From the NCBI GenBank assembly GCA_040755055.1, contig JBFMBS010000004.1, forward strand, positions 119,118-183,117: 64,000 nucleotides of DNA, in the 5' to 3' direction. Below are positions 50,545 to 60,255 of the stretch, in pieces. Position 1 is the stretch's first letter. Each line of letters starts with the position of its first letter. The stretch comes from DYJK01 sp040755055. GTDB taxonomy: Bacteria > Bacteroidota > Ignavibacteria > Ignavibacteriales > Melioribacteraceae. Under the pieces are notes generated by a model, which worked only from the letters and a program-made list of their open reading frames with translations, was not told the DNA's origin and searched no databases. The position numbers were made by a program, and so were the translations under genes.

Positions 50545-51144
50545 TTACATTTTTCCGTATTCAAGAAATTTTAACCGTGCGGCAAGGATTAATTCACCTT
50601 TTGAAATTTCAAGTTCTTTTGCTTTGCGTGTCATATTCTTTTCGGTCATATGAGCCAACTTTTTATCTCTTGCTATCAATTTCCGTATCCTGATTTTTTT
50701 TCTGTTCTTTTTAACAATAACATTTTCTTCCCTTATAAATGCGATCTTTTTCTTAAGCTGACTTTTTACTTTCTTTTTGAAATTGATAAAATACCTTCTT
50801 GCTGCAACCGATAGTATCAGCAAAAACGAAATGAGGAGAAATATTTTAACTTCTGCCGAAATAGAATTAAAGAATCCGAAAGAATCTTTTCTTAAAACTT
50901 TTTTAGGGACAGCAATATTAACCGGTATAATACGGGCTTGGTATTGTTTTGATTGCTGATATTCTTCTTCTTTCTGCCTTGCTTTCAGTCTCGCTTCTTC
51001 TACTTGCTGCTTAACTAAGTCGCTGATTTTTATCGAATCAGGGTGAATAAACTTTCCTTCACTAAGAACGCTATCTACATTCACTTGAGCATAAGCCGAG
51101 ATGTAAAATGTAATCAAGAAAATATTTATTAAAATTTTTTTCAT
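50545..51144 (-). CDS. Uncharacterised exported single-TM basic protein
   Basis: 199 aa, not recognised. N-terminal signal sequence (about 1-19, ending YAQ), an 80-residue region predicted outside the cytoplasm with a charged helix (QQVEEARLKARQKEEEYQQS), one TM (about 98-113, IFLLISFLLILSVAA), then a very basic tail (KKKVKSQLKKK, KKNRKKIRIRK). Overlaps the kinase-like gene by 4 nt and precedes flgF. A flagellar-operon-specific membrane protein; the tail could contact acidic partners or RNA. Function unknown. Confidence 0.6.
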   Translation of the reverse strand: MKKILINIFLITFYISAYAQVNVDSVLSEGKFIHPDSIKISDLVKQQVEEARLKARQKEEEYQQSKQYQARIIPVNIAVPKKVLRKDSFGFFNSISAEVKIFLLISFLLILSVAARRYFINFKKKVKSQLKKKIAFIREENVIVKKNRKKIRIRKLIARDKKLAHMTEKNMTRKAKELEISKGELILAARLKFLEYGKM

Positions 51145-52448
51145 CCGTTAAGTTTCCTCTTCAACGGAAATAATAAATGTATGGTCGTCCCTTTCATAGG
51201 CAAGGAATCGAATTCGGCAGTGCCTTCGTTCTTCTTCATCAACTCTTTTATAATTCTAACGGTCAGGTTAGCAATTGGGTCCGATTGTGTATTTAAATCT
51301 TTCCAATAATCTGTTACAAAAAAGGACAGAATTATAATTTCATTAACCGATCGTGTTTGAATAAATAAACCGCTACCTCTCTTAGTTTTCTTTTTTATCA
51401 ACGAAAAAATATTTGTTACTATTTGTTTTAGATGTTTGGGATTACTTAGCACAAGCGGCAGATCTTCTTCAAGTTCGTATTCACATTCTAATTCCAAACT
51501 GTTAAGTGTCGATTGAACAAAACTTACCATTTCTTTTATAGTAGTATTCAGATTACACGGAATATTATCACTGACCGGCTGCGATTTAATTTCGTTGAAC
51601 TTAGCAAGCCGTTGCGACATTTCACGGATACTCGCTATACGGTTCTTAATACGATCGATAATATCAAAATCGACTTTGTATTCATTCTCTATAAAATCTA
51701 CACTGCTCAAAATAGCCTGGAGTGAGTTAAGTATATCCTGGATAATTCCTTCTGCAAATTCACCTACAGCATAGAGCCGTGATTCATTATTTAGTTTTGA
51801 TTGATATAACTGTACCTCGTCGTAAAGTTTATTTATTTCCGCTCTTTGTTTTAGTGTTATAAGTTTAGGTATTACGATACCAAGCAGAATTTGTATTGAT
51901 TGGTTCTCAAGTGAGTCTTCCGAGATTTTGTTACCGGGACCCAACAACGACAAAAGTCCGAGTTTATTATTGTTATAAATTACCGGGAAAATCGTCTGGC
52001 TAAGCTTGGCACCGTTTGCAGTATAAGTACTCAATTCGGGGATAAGTGTCGGTTTGCCGGTTTCGAATATCCAATCAAGTATTCCGTTTTTATGAGCTTT
52101 AGTAACAAGATTATTCTGCGATGCAGATACATTACTGCTTACAGCTATAAGATTTGTTTTGGATTCATCATACAAAAAGAGATCTACTTCTTTTGCACTT
52201 ATAATTTTTTTCACAAACTGGATGAAAAGATTGTGAATATCCAATGCAGTTTGTAATTCGGTAACCTTTTTCTGAAAGCTGAAGAGATTTTGTGTAAAAT
52301 AATTAAACTTCTCAAGCTGATCGCTTCTCTTTTGCTGAAATTCAAAATTTATTAAACGGAGATCACCGGCACCGGGAGCTTTAGTAAAATATTGAAGCGA
52401 TTTTGCAAACGATTCATATCGAACGGTATTTTCTTTTATCAATCTCAA
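51141..52448 (-). CDS. GAF-containing degenerate histidine kinase
   Basis: 435 aa, TTG start at 52448 overlapping the HDOD gene by 4 nt (TTGA), which suggests translational coupling. GAF-like domain (about 50-200), then a DHp-like helix (about 228-300) whose H box reads AVGEFAEGIIQDILNSLQAI: the position of His in the usual AGIAHEINNPL is Gln. In the ATPase region (about 320-430) the N box (QIVTNIFSLIKKK) lacks Asn for metal binding and no DxGxG or GLG boxes are visible. Probably a pseudokinase or scaffold, not an active kinase. Confidence 0.75.
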   Translation of the reverse strand: MRLIKENTVRYESFAKSLQYFTKAPGAGDLRLINFEFQQKRSDQLEKFNYFTQNLFSFQKKVTELQTALDIHNLFIQFVKKIISAKEVDLFLYDESKTNLIAVSSNVSASQNNLVTKAHKNGILDWIFETGKPTLIPELSTYTANGAKLSQTIFPVIYNNNKLGLLSLLGPGNKISEDSLENQSIQILLGIVIPKLITLKQRAEINKLYDEVQLYQSKLNNESRLYAVGEFAEGIIQDILNSLQAILSSVDFIENEYKVDFDIIDRIKNRIASIREMSQRLAKFNEIKSQPVSDNIPCNLNTTIKEMVSFVQSTLNSLELECEYELEEDLPLVLSNPKHLKQIVTNIFSLIKKKTKRGSGLFIQTRSVNEIIILSFFVTDYWKDLNTQSDPIANLTVRIIKELMKKNEGTAEFDSLPMKGTTIHLLFPLKRKLNG

Positions 52449-53326
52449 AACATTAACCTCAATGATTCTAATTGGTGTTGAACCGGGTTCCGGTAAAGTT
52501 CGATAAACTTGTCTATCTCATCCTGGTCTTTAAATTGAAGAGTGACAGCCGCTTCATAATTCAATTCCATGTCATCATCCCAGTTAAAAGTCCCAAGCTT
52601 TAATCTTTGAGTCATATAGTCTGCAAAATGGACAATCGAACTAATGACCTTGGTATTGTAAGCTAAATTTGGTGTATGATGGCATCTGACTATTTCACAA
52701 AATTGTTCCGGAAGATTCCAATTCTTTAATAATACAGAACCGATGTTTTGATGATCCATTCCAAGAGTTAATGTTTCTGCTTCACTGTATTTCATACCGT
52801 TGTTCACCGCTTCACAGATGGAAACAAAATCTGTATGCAGATAACGGTGAATTACCGAGATGCCGAGATCGTGCAGCAATCCGCCTATAAAAGCATCGCC
52901 TCCTAAGCGTAAACCCATGTCATCCGTAATTTTTTTGGCAATAGTTGCGGTTATATAAGCATGAATCCAAAATTCTTTTTGATCCATATATTGATCGCTC
53001 TTATTCTTAAGCGATTCCATCAATGAGAGCGCAGTTACAATATTTCGGATTTCATTAAAACCAAGTATCATAATGGCGTATTCAATTGTTGATACACGCT
53101 TTGATAATCCATAGAACGGAGAGTTTGCAATCGTTAAAATCTTTACAACGATGCTTTGATCCTTTGCAATCGTCTTAGCAAGCAGTTGCGGACTCGTATT
53201 GATATCTTTAAGCAATTCAAGAACTTCAGAAAGAATTTTGGGAACCGGGGAAAGATTCGTAACTCTCTTTAGGATCAGTTCTGTTCTTTCTTTCTTTTGT
53301 GTCTGGTCGAATGACATTATATACAT
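52445..53326 (-). CDS. HDOD domain protein 1
   Basis: 293-aa single HDOD domain (HD-related output domain). LSPVPKILSEVLELLKD, IVVKILTIANSPFYGLSKRVSTIEYAIMILG, GGLLHDLGI and DHQNIGSVLLKNWNLPEQF match the family. HDOD proteins usually lack full phosphodiesterase residues and act as signalling scaffolds. ATG at 53326 or three codons later; neither has a strong ribosome site. Tandem with a second HDOD gene (8-nt gap) just after fliA. Confidence 0.88.
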   Translation of the reverse strand: MYIMSFDQTQKKERTELILKRVTNLSPVPKILSEVLELLKDINTSPQLLAKTIAKDQSIVVKILTIANSPFYGLSKRVSTIEYAIMILGFNEIRNIVTALSLMESLKNKSDQYMDQKEFWIHAYITATIAKKITDDMGLRLGGDAFIGGLLHDLGISVIHRYLHTDFVSICEAVNNGMKYSEAETLTLGMDHQNIGSVLLKNWNLPEQFCEIVRCHHTPNLAYNTKVISSIVHFADYMTQRLKLGTFNWDDDMELNYEAAVTLQFKDQDEIDKFIELYRNPVQHQLESLRLMF

Positions 53327-53334
53327 GTTTGCAC

Positions 53335-54204
53335 TTAGTTTAGTGATTCAAAATGCGAATTAAATAGTTGTTTGTAGTTCTGCATGAATTGTTCTAAATA
53401 CTCAAAGCTTCCGAAACCAAGAATATCAGCAACGTTTTCGTCAAACTCGTAATCGTCATCCCATGTAAAAGAACCGACTTCCAGTTTCTGTGTCATGTAA
53501 TCAACAAGATGAATTAACGAAGCCAGTACCGGATTTTTTTCGGCAAGTGACGGGCGATGATGGTAAAGAACGGCTTCGGTAATAAAAGCCGGAAAATTCC
53601 AGCGTTCTAAAAGCAGCTCGGCAATTTCCGAATGGGTATATCCCAGCACGATTTTTTCTGCACTCAAGTATGGTATGCCGTCTTTCTTTACCAAATCAAT
53701 TATCTGCTTATAATCATAATTCAAATACTTCTGCATCACTACCAGTCCGAGGTCGTGCAGTAAGCCGACTGTAAATACTTCACCCGATTTTGGATAGCGG
53801 AGGTCATCGGCAATTTTTTTTGCAGCCGCACCAACCATCAAAGAATGCTTCCAGTAATTGTTATGATTCCAATCATTGGTATTTCTCACTTTGAATGCTT
53901 CAATCATTGAAAGTGCCAGCAGCAAACTTTTAATATGGTCCAGACCGATTATTACAATTGCAAATTCGATTGTAGCAACTCTACGCGGCAAACCGTACAT
54001 AGGTGAGTTGGCTACAGCTAAAATTTTAGTTGCCATTGCCTGGTCTCTCGAAATAACGCGGCACAAATCCGATGCACTGGTTCTATCGTCATCTAGCATA
54101 ACAGAAACTTCGGTTACTATATGAGGAATAACCGGCAAGTTTCCAATTCCGGAAAGCTGTTTGCGTATCTTATTCTTAACTTCGGCTGTACTATTTTCAA
54201 ACAT
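53335..54204 (-). CDS. HDOD domain protein 2
   Basis: 289 aa, same architecture as the next gene: IGNLPVIPHIVTEVSVMLDD, MATKILAVANSPMYGLPRRVATIEFAIVIIG, VGLLHDLGLVVMQ and YTHSEIAELLLERWNFP. The two share clear similarity along their length and arose by tandem duplication, now well diverged. Start overlaps fliA by 8 nt. In other bacteria HDOD proteins tie motility to second messengers or stress; a flagellar regulatory role is inferred from context. Confidence 0.88.
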   Translation of the reverse strand: MFENSTAEVKNKIRKQLSGIGNLPVIPHIVTEVSVMLDDDRTSASDLCRVISRDQAMATKILAVANSPMYGLPRRVATIEFAIVIIGLDHIKSLLLALSMIEAFKVRNTNDWNHNNYWKHSLMVGAAAKKIADDLRYPKSGEVFTVGLLHDLGLVVMQKYLNYDYKQIIDLVKKDGIPYLSAEKIVLGYTHSEIAELLLERWNFPAFITEAVLYHHRPSLAEKNPVLASLIHLVDYMTQKLEVGSFTWDDDYEFDENVADILGFGSFEYLEQFMQNYKQLFNSHFESLN

Positions 54205-54829
54205 TGTAAAGAGCCAATTTCTGTTTTAGTGATTTAATTATCTTGGAGTGGAGCTGCGAAACTCTTGATACCGTAATGTTGAGAAGTTTTGCAATCTCCT
54301 GATAGTTGAGTTCTTCATAATAATATAAACTTAGAATCGTACGATCGCGCTCATTCAAAAATTTAATAAGTCCAACAAGTTTTTCTTTAAGCTCACCCTT
54401 TTCTAAAATTTCGTCCGGTTCATCGTAATTTCCCGAAACAATTTCATAAAGCTGCATCCCGTCGTCTTCAACAACAGTGCTGTTCAACGATACACTTGAG
54501 CCGACCGAAACCGTTGTTCCTTCAACTTCACACACTGTTTCATACTTCGGACTGTATTTCCTCAGTTCATCATAGATTTTACCGCGGATACGCTGGATAG
54601 CATAGGTTTCGAACTTTGTTCCGTAGTCCGGGTCAAACCGGTCGATGGCTTCGCTTAATCCTTCAATCCCGAATTGGAAAAAATCGCGTCGGTCAAAAAG
54701 ATCGTTTTGATTAAAATTCGTTTTATGGATTACATAATGAACAAGATTAACATAGTTGAGTATAATCTGTTTTTTGAGTTCAGCCGTAGGATGCGTTTTA
54801 AATGAAGCCCAAAGATTTTCGTTATTCAT
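54197..54829 (-). CDS. fliA: Flagellar sigma factor FliA (sigma-28)
   Basis: 210 aa. Region 2 (about 20-90: LVHYVIHKTN, DRRDFFQFGIEGLSEAIDRFDP, KFETYAIQRIRGKIYDELRK), region 3 (short), region 4 (about 150-205: LKFLNERDRTILSLYYYEELNYQEIAKLLNIT-like, SRVSQLHSKIIKSLK). Matches FliA/WhiG. Directs late flagellar transcription; six matching promoters are seen in this window, and its antagonist FlgM is at 18415-18669. Lies within the flhF-flhG-fliA order typical of polar flagella. Confidence 0.95.
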   Translation of the reverse strand: MNNENLWASFKTHPTAELKKQIILNYVNLVHYVIHKTNFNQNDLFDRRDFFQFGIEGLSEAIDRFDPDYGTKFETYAIQRIRGKIYDELRKYSPKYETVCEVEGTTVSVGSSVSLNSTVVEDDGMQLYEIVSGNYDEPDEILEKGELKEKLVGLIKFLNERDRTILSLYYYEELNYQEIAKLLNITVSRVSQLHSKIIKSLKQKLALYNV

Positions 54830-55061
54830 TCTTATTATTTCCCGCTAAGTCGTTTGAATAGCTGTTTAATTTTTCAAATGAATTTTTATTTATTGACTTG
54901 ATCAGTCCAATAGTGATAAGACTAAGAAGAACCGTAAGTATTATGAATATCACAAACGAGTTAAGTAAAATTTTTTCGAAGCCGACGTTTCTTTGGGTAA
55001 AGTAAATTACCGAGAAGAAGAATACGAGAAGACCAAATTGAAGAATTATTTTATTCATCAT
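54822..55061 (-). CDS. Small two-TM membrane protein
   Basis: About 79 aa from the ATG at 55061, chosen because AAAGGAGAT lies just upstream; an upstream in-frame start at 55106 is less likely. Two hydrophobic helices (about 5-22 and 32-55) with a polar Asn/Ser-rich tail. Overlaps fliA by 8 nt and lies after flhG. Not recognised; position suggests a flagellar-operon accessory membrane protein. Confidence 0.6.
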   Translation of the reverse strand: MMNKIILQFGLLVFFFSVIYFTQRNVGFEKILLNSFVIFIILTVLLSLITIGLIKSINKNSFEKLNSYSNDLAGNNKNE

Positions 55062-55157
55062 ATCTCCTTTTTTTGTGTATATATTTGCAAACGCTGTACC
55101 ACACAATAAAATTATCGTCTTAAAAAAAAGTTTTGATTTAGGTTGATTTTCGACGAG

Positions 55158-56006
55158 TTAAAAGTAGGTCGTTCTTAATGATTGGTTATTATTAGCCACT
55201 TGAGTGATTTTCAAAAACCGCCGTGCAAGCTCGCTAATTTCCAATGCTGCCATTGAGTTTGGATAGGCTTTCATTAATAATTCTTGCTCTACAATCGATC
55301 TATATACAGAGCGGTCGAATCCTATTACACCCAGCAATGTTAAATCGGATTTTAGAAAATGACGCACCGCCGTACTTAAATTCTGGTATGCAAGATCGCT
55401 CTCTTCTTTGTTGTCGGATTTATTTATAACAATAAAGTTCTTCGCATTATCGGTTGATTCCACGATCAGCTTGAACATAACATAAGCATCCATAACTGCT
55501 GTTGGTTCCGGAGAAGCAACAATTATATTGTAATCGGTTTTGTTTACCTGGTACAGTGTAATGTCATCGCCGCCGGCAGCACTATCAAATATTACATAAT
55601 CGTATTGCGGAGTAATTTTGCTTAGTTGTATAAAAAAGTATTCCAGAATATCACGGCTTATTTTAGGACAATCGGCTGCACCGGAGTCGCCGAATATTAT
55701 GTGTATGTTGTCTGCATACCTGAAAATCAATTCCCGTAAAACTTTTCTTTGCAAAAAGAAATCGGATAATGTGAATTCCGATGCATGATTAATAAGTAAA
55801 TGTAGATTTGAGAAATTGAAATCCAAATCAACTAATAAAACTTTTTTATTGAGGCGCGAAAGCTGGTAAGCAAAGTTGAGAGAGAAGAAACTTTTCCCCG
55901 TTCCACCTTTGCCGGAAACAACGGAAATTGTTTTTGTATTCGGGACGGATCTCATTCTGTCTTCAAGCCGCCTTAATTCTATCAACCTTGATACTTGTTC
56001 GTTCAT
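55158..56006 (-). CDS. flhG: MinD-like ATPase FlhG (FleN/YlxH)
   Basis: 282 aa. Deviant Walker A SVVSGKGGTGKSFFSLNFAY near residue 29, VLLVDLDFNFSNLHLL (switch region) and YDVIFDSAAGG-like (DYVIFDSAAGGDD). Dimeric ATPase that limits flagellar number with FlhF. C-terminal amphipathic helix (EISELARRFLKITQ) could bind membrane. Overlaps flhF by 1 nt. Confidence 0.93.
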   Translation of the reverse strand: MNEQVSRLIELRRLEDRMRSVPNTKTISVVSGKGGTGKSFFSLNFAYQLSRLNKKVLLVDLDFNFSNLHLLINHASEFTLSDFFLQRKVLRELIFRYADNIHIIFGDSGAADCPKISRDILEYFFIQLSKITPQYDYVIFDSAAGGDDITLYQVNKTDYNIIVASPEPTAVMDAYVMFKLIVESTDNAKNFIVINKSDNKEESDLAYQNLSTAVRHFLKSDLTLLGVIGFDRSVYRSIVEQELLMKAYPNSMAALEISELARRFLKITQVANNNQSLRTTYF

Positions 56007-57124
56007 TAGTATAACTTCCCGGTTAATATCAAGTTTGCAATCAATTCGGAATTCACTGAAATTATATCATCAGGTATAACTTGTCCGTTTGTTAAGAACA
56101 TTACCGGCACATTGTTGTTGTAAACAAGATTTAAAATGTTTCCGTAAGAAACGGCTTCATCGGTCTTAGTAAATATTACAGAGCTGTAATCCATAACTTT
56201 GAATTTTTGTGCTACATCGAATAATGTTTTTGTTGAAGTCGTTGCGCTTAACACCAAAACTGTATCGTCAATTTCAGCTTGATCGAGATACAATTTAATG
56301 TTGGAAAGATTATCGGAATTACGCTGGCTTCTACCGATAGTATCGATAAACACAAGGTCTTTATCTTTAAACTTTTTAATTAGCTTAGGCATATCTTCGG
56401 GCTCATACGCAACAGCCATTTCGATATCGCTGATCTCGGAAAAAATTCTTAACTGATCGATAGCGCCGAGCCGGTAAGTATCTATCGAAATTAATCCAAC
56501 TTTTAATTTGTGAATTATCTTCGAAATAATTGCAAGTTTGGCAATGCAAGTTGTTTTACCAACACCCGTCGGACCAATTAGTGCAAATTTGGTGGTCTTG
56601 TTTTTCTTAACATTAAATTCTTTTGTCGGGATCAATGAGGCAATCCCGGATAACAAATAACTTTCCAATTTCGAATCGTCAATCATCCCGTCGTAATTCT
56701 GAAGCTGGGAAATCAATTCACTTACAATATTCTTTTGTACTTCGTGTTGTACTAACAAATCGGATAATTCTTTTATTTCATTGTTTAAAAGTTTATCGGG
56801 AACCGGAGATTTTTCTAAAACAAATTTTTGAGCATTTTCCTTTTTGACAGTTTCTCTTTCCGAGTAAACTTTCTTGTGAAGTTTTTCTAATTCGATTTCC
56901 AAGTTTGTTTTGGTCTGCAGTTTATTTACTTGATCCGACACCCCGGATTTCTTACCGTTGTTTTTTTCGATACCGGCAGTAATTTCAAACATCTTTTTAG
57001 TATTAAACCTTCTATCACCCTCTATTACTCTTGTGCCCAGAATAATTGCTTCGCCGCCGAGTTCCAATTTCATTTGCTCGGTTGCTTCTTTTAACGTAGG
57101 TGCCAAAAATTTTTTAATCTGCAT
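56006..57124 (-). CDS. flhF: SRP-type GTPase FlhF
   Basis: 372 aa from the ATG at 57124 with an AGAGGT ribosome site; overlaps flhA by 11 nt. N-terminal B domain (MQIKKFLAPTLKEATEQMKLELGGEAII), linker, then the NG GTPase: P-loop GPTGVGKTTCIAKLA, IDTYRLGAIDQLRI, DTIGRSQRN, and TKTDEA. Recruits the flagellar basal body to its place, generally a pole. With FlhG suggests a controlled, probably polar flagellum. Confidence 0.95.
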   Translation of the reverse strand: MQIKKFLAPTLKEATEQMKLELGGEAIILGTRVIEGDRRFNTKKMFEITAGIEKNNGKKSGVSDQVNKLQTKTNLEIELEKLHKKVYSERETVKKENAQKFVLEKSPVPDKLLNNEIKELSDLLVQHEVQKNIVSELISQLQNYDGMIDDSKLESYLLSGIASLIPTKEFNVKKNKTTKFALIGPTGVGKTTCIAKLAIISKIIHKLKVGLISIDTYRLGAIDQLRIFSEISDIEMAVAYEPEDMPKLIKKFKDKDLVFIDTIGRSQRNSDNLSNIKLYLDQAEIDDTVLVLSATTSTKTLFDVAQKFKVMDYSSVIFTKTDEAVSYGNILNLVYNNNVPVMFLTNGQVIPDDIISVNSELIANLILTGKLY

Positions 57125-59168
57125 GATCAACCTCTAACTTGCCTAAAAATTCAATTTCAACATTTGCCGGCAATTCGCTGAAAGATAAGAGTGCCAAATC
57201 AGGGAAACTGGAATTAACCAACCGATAGAAATAGGGACGGATTGCAGCAGATGTAATTAATATCGGCGGGTAGCCAAGCTTACCGAATTTTTCCAAAGCA
57301 CCTTGAATACTCCCGTTGAGCTCTCTTAAAACACGGGGACTTAAACCAAGCGTTACAATGCTGTCTTTTTGAGATTGTAATGATTTGGTAATAATCGTTT
57401 CCAAATTTTCACTTAATGATACTGCATGAATGATACCGTTTGAATCTTTGTATATATGTGATATTGTATCACCAATGGCATGTCTTACATATTCCGTAAG
57501 AACATCAACATTTTTTGTCGTTTTCGAATAATCTATCAATGCTTCGAGTATCCGTACAAAATCTTTTATCGGAATATTTTCCCTTAGAAGATTCTGCAGA
57601 ACTTTTTGAATAATTCCAAGGTTCAGAACATCGGGGTTAACATCTTCAACAACCGCCGGGTATTCTTTTTTAAGATTTTCCAATAGTTGTTTTACTTCCT
57701 GGCGCGATAATATCTTATCAAAATTTTTCTTTAATGATTCTTGCAAATGCGTAGCAAGTACTGAGATCGAATCAACAACTGTATAGCCAAGCATTTCGGC
57801 TTTTTCTTTCTCTTCGGAAATTATCCAGAAACTTGGCATTCCAAATGCCGGGTCGGTAGTCGGTATGCCGGTCACCTGGTCCTCAACAGAACCCGGATTC
57901 ATTGCAAGATACCGGTCGGGATATATTTCGTAGCTGCTTGTAATGTTACCTTTAATTTTGACTATATATTCGTTTGGCGCTAACTGTAAATTATCACGCA
58001 CCCTAACCGGCGGAATTAAAACTCCATATTCCAATGCGATCATTTTGCGTGTAGCAGAAATTTTTTGAAATAAGTTTCCACCTTGTTTTTCATCTACTAA
58101 ACTGATTAACCCATAACCGATCTCAATCTCGATCGGATCAACTTGCAAATACTGTTCGACTTTTTCTTCTGCCGGTGCAGTAGCAACAGCTTCACTTTCA
58201 TTTGGTGTTTGTGCGGCATCTGTTGCTTTATTCTTATTCGAAACATACGATGAGACACCCAGAACACTTGCTAAAATCATAAACGGAATTGTAGGCATAC
58301 CCGGAATTAATGCAAACAAGAATATCGCCGCCGACACTGTACCAAGAACTCGCGGATTAGAGAACAACTGTGTTTTCATCTGGAAATCGAGTGCGGTGCC
58401 GGCTGCACTTCTTGTTACAACCAAACCGGCTGCGGTTGCAATTATCAGTGCCGGAATTTGCGAAACAAGACCATCACCAATAGTTAGTATCGTATAGGTT
58501 TGCAAAGCATCTGTAAAACTTAATCCTCTTTGTGCAACTCCAATAATAAAACCGCCGATTATATTAATTGTATTAATAATCAAACCGGCAATTGCATCAC
58601 CTTTAACAAATTTACTTGCACCATCCATAGCACCGTAAAATTCCGCTTCGCGTGCAATGTTATCCCTTCTTTTACGTGCTTCACTTTCGGAAATTAACCC
58701 GGTATTAAGATCGGCATCGATTGCCATTTGTTTGCCCGGCATTGCATCGAGCGTAAACCGTGCGGCTACTTCCGAAATCCTTCCTGATCCTTTTATAATT
58801 ACGATGAATTGTATTACTACCAATATGATGAAGATAATAAATCCGACTACGTAGTTTCCGCCAACAACGAACGAACCGAATGATTCAATCACTTGCCCGG
58901 CATAACCATCAATTAAAATCAATCTTGTTGAACTAATGTTTAGTCCCAATCTGTATAAAGTTGTCACTAACAATAAACCGGGGAACACCGAAATATCGAG
59001 CGGAGATTGTATATATAAAGAAACGATTAAAATTAATATAGCAAGCGTAATATTTAATGATAATAGGAAATCGAGCAGACTTGCCGGTAACGGGATAAGC
59101 ATCAATCCTAACATAAGTATCAAACCAAATGCAAGAAGGATATCGCTATTTTTGCCGAACAATTTCAT
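57114..59168 (-). CDS. flhA: Flagellar export gate protein FlhA
   Basis: 684 aa, normal length. N-terminal half with about eight TM helices and the FHIPEP signature region (LDAMPGKQMAIDADLNTGLI, RRDNIAREAEFYGAMDGASKFVKGD); C-terminal cytoplasmic domain from about 345 binds chaperone-cargo complexes. Forms the nonameric ring of the export gate. Between flhB and flhF. Confidence 0.96.
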   Translation of the reverse strand: MKLFGKNSDILLAFGLILMLGLMLIPLPASLLDFLLSLNITLAILILIVSLYIQSPLDISVFPGLLLVTTLYRLGLNISSTRLILIDGYAGQVIESFGSFVVGGNYVVGFIIFIILVVIQFIVIIKGSGRISEVAARFTLDAMPGKQMAIDADLNTGLISESEARKRRDNIAREAEFYGAMDGASKFVKGDAIAGLIINTINIIGGFIIGVAQRGLSFTDALQTYTILTIGDGLVSQIPALIIATAAGLVVTRSAAGTALDFQMKTQLFSNPRVLGTVSAAIFLFALIPGMPTIPFMILASVLGVSSYVSNKNKATDAAQTPNESEAVATAPAEEKVEQYLQVDPIEIEIGYGLISLVDEKQGGNLFQKISATRKMIALEYGVLIPPVRVRDNLQLAPNEYIVKIKGNITSSYEIYPDRYLAMNPGSVEDQVTGIPTTDPAFGMPSFWIISEEKEKAEMLGYTVVDSISVLATHLQESLKKNFDKILSRQEVKQLLENLKKEYPAVVEDVNPDVLNLGIIQKVLQNLLRENIPIKDFVRILEALIDYSKTTKNVDVLTEYVRHAIGDTISHIYKDSNGIIHAVSLSENLETIITKSLQSQKDSIVTLGLSPRVLRELNGSIQGALEKFGKLGYPPILITSAAIRPYFYRLVNSSFPDLALLSFSELPANVEIEFLGKLEVDHAD

Positions 59169-59169
59169 A

Positions 59170-60255
59170 TCAGATTATGCTCTTCTGTTTTTTTACTTTT
59201 TTCAGTTGATATATATATGCAAGTATTTGGGCAACCGCTTTGAATAATTTTGCCGGGATAAAATCTCCGACTTCGCAAGATTTATATAAAGCCCTTGCCA
59301 ATTCAACATCTTCATAAAGTGAAACATTATTCTCAGCAGCAATTTTTTTAATTCGCTGTGCAAGTTCATCCAAACCTTTAGCCACAACTTTAGGAGCGGC
59401 ATCTTTATTCATATCGTACTTCAAAGCAACGGCAACGTGTGTAGGGTTTGTTATAACTACATCTGCAGTAGGAATATCTTTCATCATTCTGCTTCTTGCG
59501 GCAATCATCATCTGTTTTCTAATTCTTGATTTTATCAGCGGATCACCCTCGGTCTGTTTAAATTCTTCCTTTACCTCTTCCTTGGTCATCATCATATCTT
59601 TCTTGAATTTATATTTCTGATAGATAAAATCAACTGCTGCAATGAGTGTGAAGAATAAAACTATTTTCCATATTAACGTGAAGGCGGATTCAAGCATAAA
59701 TGTTACTGTTTCTTCTATGCTTAGATCAATCAGGTTGGTTGTATCTTCAATTAATTTTGATATAATGAAGTACGTAAACAAACTGATTATTAACAGTTTC
59801 ACTAAAGATTTTGTTAACTCAAGAAAAGAGTGCGAGGAGAAAAAGATTCTTTTAAACCCGCTAATCGGGTTAAAACGCGACAGTTTTAGCGAAAGAGCTT
59901 TAGGCGTAAACCTAAATCCGATTTGTGCTACATTACTTATGAACGCTATGACTAAGATTCCGAACAGTACCGGCAGCATAATTGTGAAAAAGAATAAGAC
60001 CCATTTGATTGCATACGTCTGTAAAACAGTTTTTGTTATTTCCAAATCGATTGAGGACTTAAAAATATCTATCGTGAAATCGGCTAACTTTTCACCGATA
60101 AAACTTTTTGTGATATAAATTAAAATCAAACCAATACCAAAGACTGCCAGGGAGTTTATTTCCATACTCTTGGCAACTTGACCTTTCTCCCGTGCATCGT
60201 TTAACTTCTTACCAGTAGGATCCTCGGTCCTTTCCTGTCCCTCGAATTCAGCCAT
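59170..60255 (-). CDS. flhB: Flagellar export switch protein FlhB
   Basis: 361 aa. EFEGQERTEDPTGKKLNDAREKGQVAKS start, four TM helices, and the autocleavage site NPTH (about residue 265, in DVVITNPTHVAVALKY). Switches export specificity from rod/hook to filament. Stop lies 1 nt before the flhA start region; it follows fliR directly. Confidence 0.96.
   Translation of the reverse strand: MAEFEGQERTEDPTGKKLNDAREKGQVAKSMEINSLAVFGIGLILIYITKSFIGEKLADFTIDIFKSSIDLEITKTVLQTYAIKWVLFFFTIMLPVLFGILVIAFISNVAQIGFRFTPKALSLKLSRFNPISGFKRIFFSSHSFLELTKSLVKLLIISLFTYFIISKLIEDTTNLIDLSIEETVTFMLESAFTLIWKIVLFFTLIAAVDFIYQKYKFKKDMMMTKEEVKEEFKQTEGDPLIKSRIRKQMMIAARSRMMKDIPTADVVITNPTHVAVALKYDMNKDAAPKVVAKGLDELAQRIKKIAAENNVSLYEDVELARALYKSCEVGDFIPAKLFKAVAQILAYIYQLKKVKKQKSII

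Noticed and set aside
55121..55143. Possible sigma-28 promoter before the small membrane protein and fliA
   Set aside because: The -10 box GACGATAA is good, but TAAA lies 17 nt away, not 15, and the 4-mer at the right spacing does not match.
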